Positions 5,842-10,984 of a stretch of 10,984 bases of DNA are shown here, piece by piece. The notes under the pieces are model-generated. The model saw nothing but the letters and a program-made list of their open reading frames with translations, did no database searches and had not been told where the DNA came from. Position 1 is the first letter of the stretch. Each line of letters starts with the position of its first letter. Position numbers and translations under genes: made by a program. The DNA is from Bacteroidales bacterium (GTDB taxonomy: Bacteria > Bacteroidota > Bacteroidia > Bacteroidales > UBA932): contig SFMU01000060.1 in NCBI GenBank assembly GCA_004552965.1, positions 1-10,984 of the forward strand, read 5' to 3'.

Positions 5842-8800
5842 TCAATATCTGTCATTTTCAAGAAATATGTCCATGCTGAATTCCTCGCCGGAACATTCCA
5901 GAATGCGCCGCATGATTTCGTAACGGCTGATTGTGTTGTAGTATGGAATCCGGGACCCCATGCAACTGTTCTGCTCGCTCCGGAATATGCCGCGCGAACA
6001 GCCCATGGCGCCCTCGAAGACATCCACGAAAGATGAATATGAAGGATGCCAGACAAAGTCTTTCCATGGGGTATCAGAGGCCTTGCCAGAAACTGAAATA
6101 TTTCTGTACCAGCCATTTGCCTGTGCAGAAAGCAGTTCTGACGAGGGTGAGAAGAAGGAGTTGTAACGGACAGATTCATCTGCCAGATGGCCGAAGACCC
6201 TTCCCCCGGCCCAGTACTGGACCATTCCTCTGAAGTCCAAAGGATAAGCGTAGGCGCTCAACGGACAACAGGCGATTCCCAGGCACGGAACATCGAAGTC
6301 GGCAGAACCGTCATAGTCGTATGTGTTCGGAACAATTACAATAAGAGTCCGGGCAAGACGGTCTTCATCAAAACCCATGACCGTGCGGACATATTCAAGA
6401 ATTGCTGTCTTGTCGCCGCAAAGTACACTGCCGTCCGCTGAAAGGCAGCCGAAAGGGGTGTCAAGAGAGGTGTTCAGTGAGTTGACTCCTGAGTCTTTGG
6501 ACACCGTGACTGCCGTCCAGACGTTGAATCTGTCACCGAATGTAAGGAATGGCGGAATCGACAGAAGATGTTCCTCAACCTGGGATGCCAGTGCCCTCGT
6601 TTTGCCCTGGCTGATATCTTCCGCATTGAATCCGTCACAGAGAATCACAACTTCGATGCCTTTGCCGACGGTTGCCTTCCGCAGAAGGACAGGACTGTCC
6701 TCTGCAAATGGACAGTCATATTGCGCAACTTCAAGAGAAGCACTGTAATCTCCTGATTCAAGCACGAATACCACCTCCCCAAACCTGTTGCTTCCGTCAT
6801 GTGGCTTTTCGCTGAAAGTGATGCGTAGGTCGGTCTTCCCGTTTCCTTCCCTGACATCGGTCTCCACCCAGGACGGACAGGATTCAATCCTCCACGGACC
6901 GTCGGCAAAAAGGGTCACGGTTTCTGTAACTCCGGAGTTCAAAGCGCACAGGGCAGATCGCTCAAGGGCAATGCTCCTGCTGGCGGAAATGCGTTGGAAA
7001 CTGCTCCAACCGCTTGCGGCACGGTACTGATGCTCTGATCCGGCCGGGACTTCAAGCACGAAATTGTTCTTCGCAACTCCATTGAAACAAACGTCATTCA
7101 CCTTTGGAGGGATGCGGCTCCGGCACACGATTCTGCCAATGTTGAAACACTGCTCGAAGGCTCCTCCTTCGCTGTCGAGAATGTTCTCGAGACTTTCAGG
7201 GAAGATGACTCCTTCAATCATACTGCAATTGTAAAAAGCCCTCGTGCCAATGCTCAGCACTCCTTCCGGAATCTCCAGAGTACCGATAAGTCTGGAGTTG
7301 TTCTGGAAGGCACGGTCGCCGATGAACCGTACAGTGGATGGGAAGACTAGAGTTCCGGAAAAGTCGCACGAATTGAATGAATCGTCGTTGAGCACCTCAA
7401 GATATCGAGGCAAATGGAGTTCACCCTTGAGTCTGGTTTCCTTGAAAGCGGACCTTTCGATGTTCTTTATCCCGTCGTGAAGAATCAGGCTTCCGTCGAA
7501 TCCGGAACCGCAGAAACAATCTTCAGGAATCATGGTGACGTTCTGCGGTATCCTCAGGGAGCCGCTCACGTCTTCCATGAATGAAAAGGACCTGTAATTG
7601 ATGCTGGTCACAGTCTCCGGTATCTTGATTTCACCATAGATGTTCCTGCATCGGCAGAATGCTCCGGCGCCAATGGTCTGAAGTCCTTCCGGAAGGTTGA
7701 GACTACAGGCGAAATTGCAGCCGATGAACACTCCGCTTCCTTCGCCCTTGCCGGTAGAAGTCCCGATGTGCTTGAGGGTAGAAGGAAGGTAAAGCTGGCC
7801 GGACAGGGAGCTGCAACCTGAGAAGCAGGCATCTTCAAGCGTCACGACTCCCTCTGGGATTATCAAAGATCCGGTGATGCTGGTGTGGGCGAAAGCTTCG
7901 GAGCCGATTGTCTTCAGCCTGTCAGGCAACACAATCGAAACCAGGCTGAACTTCTCAAAGAAGGCCTTGGATGGAATCCTGTCGGCAGGATTCCTGTCAT
8001 CGGCGACGATGATTGCCTCCTTGAGATTCAGGGATGAAAGAGTGACCATGCGGCTGTTCATCACTTCGAAGTCCCTGGAATTGATGGTCCCTGTAACCTT
8101 CAGGTTGCGTACCTTTGTCAGCTGGAGGCCATTCGCTGAAACAACGGCATCGATAGTTCCCGGGGTTTCCACATTGACAACTGCATATTCCTTGGCTGCC
8201 CCAGAGTGGGAATAGCCTTCATTGAGCCAGTCGGAGATGCTCACATCCGCAAATGAGACTTGATAGTCACCGGCAGAACGTTTGTCCACCGTCAGAGTGA
8301 AATTGTGCAAGCGACCCGATGAATATATCATCCCGGACTCTCGCTCAAGGTCGTAGGAATAGCCACCTACGGTAGCTGTGATCAAGGTAGTCCCGGCACT
8401 CAGGACCTGGGGAACGACGACAGCGCGGAAGGATCCTCCGTCCTCCAAAGGGATTATTCCCTCATAGGAGGGTTCTCCAGCCGGCTTTACCGAACCGTCA
8501 GAGAGATCGACAAGAGCATCCCTGACGGTGTTCCGGATCAGGATGTCCTTCTGAGTCTGAGCCCATTCCCCTTCAGCAAATCCGCTGCCTTCCACAAGAG
8601 TCACCCTGATTCCCGCCATCCGGTGATGGAAATCCAGCCGTACTACCTTGTCGGCAGCAGTCTTGTTCTCAGCCTTCGCCCAAAGAAAATCGCTCCTCTC
8701 ATAGCCCGAAAGGCCTGTCACCGGAGCAGAACTCTGGTCAAGGGCAACCTGGAAATGAAACGCGGAAACGGATTCAGGATCGGATGCAGGATAGTAGGCA

Positions 8801-9177
8801 TAGATGTCGACCGGTGTCCGGTCATCTTTGTAATAGACATCGTAAGCAGGAATCCAGCGGTAGCCAGGCTCGTTATAGGTGTAGAAGAGGTTGTCTGCGC
8901 GATTACCGCAGTCCTTCAGCTGACCGGGACTGCCATCGACATAATCAACGATGTAGGCGGCAATGACATCCCCATCGGCAAAACCATTGGCGTCAGCCCT
9001 GGTGACATATTCCTGACAGATGCTTCCGCTCAGACAGACAGGCACCTTTCCGCAGGAGCCATCCGAAGCGGGCTGAGTGTCTGCAAGACAGGATGCAAGA
9101 CCGGCAGCAAGTGCAATGCCTGCCAGAGAATTGACGGCAGACCTCGCAATCTTCATGAATATGTTGTCTTTCAGCAT
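5842..9177 (-). CDS. Giant modular lipoprotein: fimbrillin domain, BspA-type LRRs, BACON domain, inactive-looking M64 peptidase domain
   Basis: The 1111-residue product carries a lipoprotein signal ending G-L-A-S-C30. ATG 9156 (M8) may be the true start because MKIARS gives a more standard n-region. Domains in order: fimbrillin (~42-320; FADGDVIAAY, DVYYKDDRTPVDIYAYYP, SDFLWAK, VVVPQ, SDW); LRR_5/BspA-like (~340-730) with strand-turn prolines recurring every 23-24 residues from 418 to 660; BACON-like (~735-822; ADGPWRIESCPSWVE, ending LEVAQYD); M64/IgA-peptidase-like (~835-1111). The last shows CDGFNAEDI, FNVWTAVTVSKDSGV, TLIVIVPNTYDYDGS, FGHLADE and CMGSRIPYYNTISRYEIMRRI. The expected zinc-binding HE...H is replaced by Y988-W989-A-G-G-R993, so proteolysis is unlikely. 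The protein is probably a surface adhesin or fibre-associated ligand binder. Confidence 0.85.
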   Translation of the reverse strand: MLKDNIFMKIARSAVNSLAGIALAAGLASCLADTQPASDGSCGKVPVCLSGSICQEYVTRADANGFADGDVIAAYIVDYVDGSPGQLKDCGNRADNLFYTYNEPGYRWIPAYDVYYKDDRTPVDIYAYYPASDPESVSAFHFQVALDQSSAPVTGLSGYERSDFLWAKAENKTAADKVVRLDFHHRMAGIRVTLVEGSGFAEGEWAQTQKDILIRNTVRDALVDLSDGSVKPAGEPSYEGIIPLEDGGSFRAVVVPQVLSAGTTLITATVGGYSYDLERESGMIYSSGRLHNFTLTVDKRSAGDYQVSFADVSISDWLNEGYSHSGAAKEYAVVNVETPGTIDAVVSANGLQLTKVRNLKVTGTINSRDFEVMNSRMVTLSSLNLKEAIIVADDRNPADRIPSKAFFEKFSLVSIVLPDRLKTIGSEAFAHTSITGSLIIPEGVVTLEDACFSGCSSLSGQLYLPSTLKHIGTSTGKGEGSGVFIGCNFACSLNLPEGLQTIGAGAFCRCRNIYGEIKIPETVTSINYRSFSFMEDVSGSLRIPQNVTMIPEDCFCGSGFDGSLILHDGIKNIERSAFKETRLKGELHLPRYLEVLNDDSFNSCDFSGTLVFPSTVRFIGDRAFQNNSRLIGTLEIPEGVLSIGTRAFYNCSMIEGVIFPESLENILDSEGGAFEQCFNIGRIVCRSRIPPKVNDVCFNGVAKNNFVLEVPAGSEHQYRAASGWSSFQRISASRSIALERSALCALNSGVTETVTLFADGPWRIESCPSWVETDVREGNGKTDLRITFSEKPHDGSNRFGEVVFVLESGDYSASLEVAQYDCPFAEDSPVLLRKATVGKGIEVVILCDGFNAEDISQGKTRALASQVEEHLLSIPPFLTFGDRFNVWTAVTVSKDSGVNSLNTSLDTPFGCLSADGSVLCGDKTAILEYVRTVMGFDEDRLARTLIVIVPNTYDYDGSADFDVPCLGIACCPLSAYAYPLDFRGMVQYWAGGRVFGHLADESVRYNSFFSPSSELLSAQANGWYRNISVSGKASDTPWKDFVWHPSYSSFVDVFEGAMGCSRGIFRSEQNSCMGSRIPYYNTISRYEIMRRILECSGEEFSMDIFLENDRY

Positions 9178-9195
9178 AGGTAGACAAAATCTGAA

Positions 9196-10221
9196 TCAGT
9201 TCAACACTCCTCCGAAATCTTCACCGTCATCTTTCCACCCGCCGATTCCCACATTGATACCATCAGCCAGCTTGTTGACGGTTATGGTACAGCGAGTCAC
9301 ATGGCCGGAGGCAAGTTCAAGCGAGGTTTTCAAGGTTCGGTCCATTCCGGCAACACGAACGGAAACCATGAGGTCTTCAATCTTTTGCGGAGGGAGTAAA
9401 GCCTTGAACGTCAACCCATCAGCAAAGGGAATCACATCTTCGGCATAGTTGTCGTTCACATTGTCCGCATCCATGGACGAGGCATCCGGCCCAGTCCCGT
9501 CTCCCGAGACGGTGCTCCCCGCGGCGGTCAGGCTGCCAGTGCTGAGGTCGAGGACGCAACGGCATATTCCTCCCTTGATGACAAGACCTTCCAAAGCTGA
9601 CTCAAGGATGGTAGCGTCATAGCCTTTCCCCGGAACAAGCTCGATGAGAAGTTGCCCTGTACGATGCGAAGTGAGAATATCGACATATTCGGAAGCAGGT
9701 TCCGCTTCGCTCCTTCTGCCCCAGAGAATGTCACTGTCCGACAATGATTCAGGGCTGCTCTGGTCTTTCCTGACACTGAGGTGGAGAAGAGTCTGACCTT
9801 CAGCTGCTTCCGAATAGGGGTGGTAGCAGATGAAATCTGCCGGAGTCACCTCGTCCTTCCAACGTAGCTTCTGACCGCTCTGGCAGACAAATGCAGCACC
9901 GCTGCCGTTGGATTTCTCCACGCAGACAAACGGTTCATTGTCGAGATAAGGAGCCGGAAGATCGCCAATGCCTCCATGCGTGCTGTCTTCGGAAGGATAG
10001 AACATGAACACACCGATCCTGTCACCAGTCTCAAAGCTGTCACCGGAGACCTTGGCGACCGTAGGGGCAAGACGGACCTCTGGCGGAAGCCCATCTCCGG
10101 ACAGTTCGCCTCCGGGATTCCTGCGGCTTTCTTTCGAACAGGACGGGCAGATGGCCATGAATGCAATCATCCATGTCATCCACAGGATTCCCGAATAGTC
10201 ATGTCTGCCGGTCTTTTTCAT
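9196..10221 (-). CDS. Fimbrillin (Mfa-like) family lipoprotein, first gene of the cluster
   Basis: The 341-residue product starts at ATG 10221 with signal peptide MKKTGRHDYSGILWMTWMIAFMAICPSC. C28 is the likely lipidated Cys, although Pro at -2 is unusual. Family signatures parallel those of its neighbours: FETGDRIGVF (63-72), LRWKDEVTPADFICYHPYS (119-137), SDILWGRR (163-170), HRTGQLLIEL (186-195), FKALLPPQKI, ASGHVTRCTITVNKL and the closing INVGIGGWKDDG. An Asp/Ser/Gly-rich insertion (about residues 232-262) lies between the conserved core strands. It is followed 18 nt later by the giant lipoprotein gene and probably heads the operon. No TAnnTTTG box was seen in the 36 nt between its start and the IS30 remnant upstream. 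Confidence 0.85.
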   Translation of the reverse strand: MKKTGRHDYSGILWMTWMIAFMAICPSCSKESRRNPGGELSGDGLPPEVRLAPTVAKVSGDSFETGDRIGVFMFYPSEDSTHGGIGDLPAPYLDNEPFVCVEKSNGSGAAFVCQSGQKLRWKDEVTPADFICYHPYSEAAEGQTLLHLSVRKDQSSPESLSDSDILWGRRSEAEPASEYVDILTSHRTGQLLIELVPGKGYDATILESALEGLVIKGGICRCVLDLSTGSLTAAGSTVSGDGTGPDASSMDADNVNDNYAEDVIPFADGLTFKALLPPQKIEDLMVSVRVAGMDRTLKTSLELASGHVTRCTITVNKLADGINVGIGGWKDDGEDFGGVLN

Positions 10222-10257
10222 CTGAACGTCACCAAAGAAGCAATAGGAAATGCTAAT

Positions 10258-10491
10258 TTAGGAATTTTCAGTCAGATTTTCATTTCCGAGGGCGACTGCG
10301 TCGCAATGTCTAACTGAAGGCAGTAGTGATTTTCTGGGCCTATGGTTCAGTTTCCACTCTATTTCTGCAATGTTTTCTTCTGAATACAGGTCAAAGTCTG
10401 AGCCTTTGGGGATGTACTGCCTGGCGAGGCCGTTCCTGTTCTCGTTAGCGCCTCTTTTCCAGGAGTGATAGGGCATCGTCCATTTTTCCGG
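10258..10491 (-). pseudogene. IS30-family transposase, C-terminal remnant
   Basis: The open stretch reads P-E-K-W-T-M-P-Y-H-S-W-K-R-G-A-N-E-N-R-N-G and continues RQYIPKGSDF, EEN..IE.KLNHRPRK. This is the C-terminal signature of IS30-family transposases (W.RG.NEN.NGL.RQY.PKG.DF ... KLN.RPRK). The Glu in GANEN is the last acidic residue of the DDE triad. A TAA lies immediately upstream in frame (10494-10492), and the N-terminal DNA-binding region and the first two catalytic Asp residues are absent, so this is a dead fragment. The residues after RPRK diverge from what I recall of the family, so a second break near 10370 is possible. The element ends were not identified. Confidence 0.8.
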
Positions 10492-10523
10492 TTAGGTTCT
10501 ATTAGTCAGTTCATATGGATATA

Positions 10524-10787
10524 TTAGAACGAATATCCCAACGTAATATACGGCCATAATACATTAGACATGTTTGGCTTGAGACCAACTGAGAAAGTGA
10601 ATCCTGTAGGCTTCTGGTATCTATACGCAATGTCTGCGAACAACGTATATCCAAACTGTGCATTTCTGCTACCTTCATTAATCCAAGCTCCTACGAATCC
10701 TCCCGCACCCAATACGAAATGACTGTTCCTCTTGCCAAACAGATAATTCACTTCCACCGGGATACCGATTTCATGTGAAACAGCATT
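10524..10787 (-). pseudogene. Outer-membrane beta-barrel protein, C-terminal remnant
   Basis: About 87 codons are open between TAG 10790-10788 and TAA 10526-10524. The product reads NAVSHEIGIPVEVNYLFGKRNSHFVLGAGGF... and closes with FSVGLKPNMSNVLWPYITLGYSF. 'IGIPVEVNYLFGK..H..LGAG' and the final 'PYI.LGYSF' are typical of the last strands of small Bacteroidetes outer-membrane barrel proteins that end in Phe. The usual signal peptide and first half of the barrel are missing. There is no ATG at the proper place, only an internal GTG at 10757. The similarity begins abruptly at an AT-rich boundary, which points to truncation by rearrangement, perhaps linked to the neighbouring IS30 remnant. Confidence 0.65.
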
Positions 10788-10813
10788 CTATTTTTTACAT
10801 AAAATAAAAGAGA

Positions 10814-10826
10814 TATTTTGCTTGCA
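10814..10826. repeat. 13-bp direct repeat, copy 1 (copy 2 at 10956-10968)
   Basis: TATTTTGCTTGCA occurs at 10814-10826 and identically at 10956-10968, 142 nt apart start to start. Part of it also appears inverted (GCAAAATA at 10852-10859). It may be a duplicated regulatory site or a trace of an insertion or recombination event. Confidence 0.45.
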
Positions 10827-10853
10827 CCTGCTTATCCTCAAATATTTTAAAGC

Positions 10854-10884
10854 AAAATAAAAGGAGCAGAATAAAATCTACTCC
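10854..10884 (-). terminator. Putative intrinsic terminator for leftward transcription
   Basis: Read on the - strand, GGAGTAGA (10884-10877), a 6-nt loop (10876-10871) and TCTGCTCC (10870-10863) form an 8-bp stem with one U-G wobble pair. It is followed at once by TTTTATTTT (10862-10854). Stem plus T-run fits a rho-independent terminator of a gene lying beyond the right edge. On the + strand the same position is a C-A mismatch and no T-run follows, which supports the - orientation. Confidence 0.5.
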
Positions 10885-10900
10885 ATAAAATCCTGATCCA

Positions 10901-10921
10901 AAATACTTAATCTAAGTATTT
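10901..10921. repeat. Perfect 9-bp inverted repeat
   Basis: AAATACTTA at 10901-10909, a 3-nt spacer (ATC) and TAAGTATTT at 10913-10921 are exact reverse complements. It could be a weak A/T hairpin in RNA or a dyad operator for a DNA-binding protein. No adjacent start codon decides between these. Confidence 0.5.
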
Positions 10922-10984
10922 CCAAAAGGAAGTTTTTTATTCAATATAATCATCCTATTTTGCTTGCAATCTCTTTTTTCATTT

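Larger units (their letters stand above)
10788..10984. other. AT-rich non-coding stretch with hairpins and short repeats
   Basis: This 197-nt end of the window has no credible gene on either strand and is far richer in A/T than the rest. It contains the terminator-like hairpin at 10854-10884, the perfect inverted repeat at 10901-10921 and two copies of a 13-bp direct repeat (10814-10826 and 10956-10968). It marks a compositional border next to the truncated barrel and IS30 remnants. Confidence 0.55.

Noticed and set aside
5837..5845. TTG start at 5845 for the second fimbrillin gene, creating an overlap with the upstream stop
   Set aside because: ATG 5836 gives a cleaner MRKR n-region only 5 nt after the upstream stop.
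8623..9183. 186-codon + strand open frame
   Set aside because: It is an antisense shadow of the fimbrillin domain and signal peptide of the giant lipoprotein; no independent support.
10258..10491. Intact insertion sequence
   Set aside because: Only the C-terminal part of the transposase is present, with a stop codon immediately upstream and no terminal inverted repeats that I could identify.

Overview
The window comes from a Bacteroidales bacterium (Bacteroidetes), probably gut-associated. The signs are several lipoproteins with fimbrillin (Mfa-like) domains, BspA-type leucine-rich repeats, a BACON domain, an M64-peptidase-like domain, outer-membrane barrels ending in Phe, TAnnTTTG-type -7 promoter boxes, and no clear Shine-Dalgarno sites. 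Genus cannot be fixed from sequence alone.

Layout. Positions 1-374 (+) hold the 3' end of a GC-rich secreted protein with a carbohydrate-active-enzyme-like beta-sandwich tail. An AT-rich patch follows with a small lipoprotein gene (331-615, -) that overlaps this tail convergently. Next are two leftward genes, an unknown small protein (663-1058) and an exported protein with a helical head, a short-repeat linker and an outer-membrane barrel (1156-2253). A 58-nt divergent promoter region separates them from a rightward membrane-anchored Ser/Thr kinase (2312-3235). The kinase ends in a 17-nt convergent overlap with a putative helix-turn-helix-type regulator (3219-3845, -).

The core is a leftward gene cluster, 10221 to 3880, with gaps of 18, 5 and 4 nt. 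It encodes a fimbrillin lipoprotein, a giant 1111-residue lipoprotein (fimbrillin + BspA-LRR + BACON + M64-like), a second fimbrillin lipoprotein, and an LRR lipoprotein with an EF-hand-like loop. The regulator follows 34 nt later and may be cotranscribed. I read this as a cell-surface adhesion or fibre module. The M64-like domain has lost its zinc-binding motif and is probably a binding pseudo-peptidase.

The right end (10258-10984) looks like genomic debris: a truncated IS30-type transposase, the C-terminal part of an outer-membrane barrel protein, and about 200 nt of AT-rich DNA with hairpins and a 13-bp direct repeat. The IS30 remnant lies only 36 nt upstream of the fimbrillin cluster.
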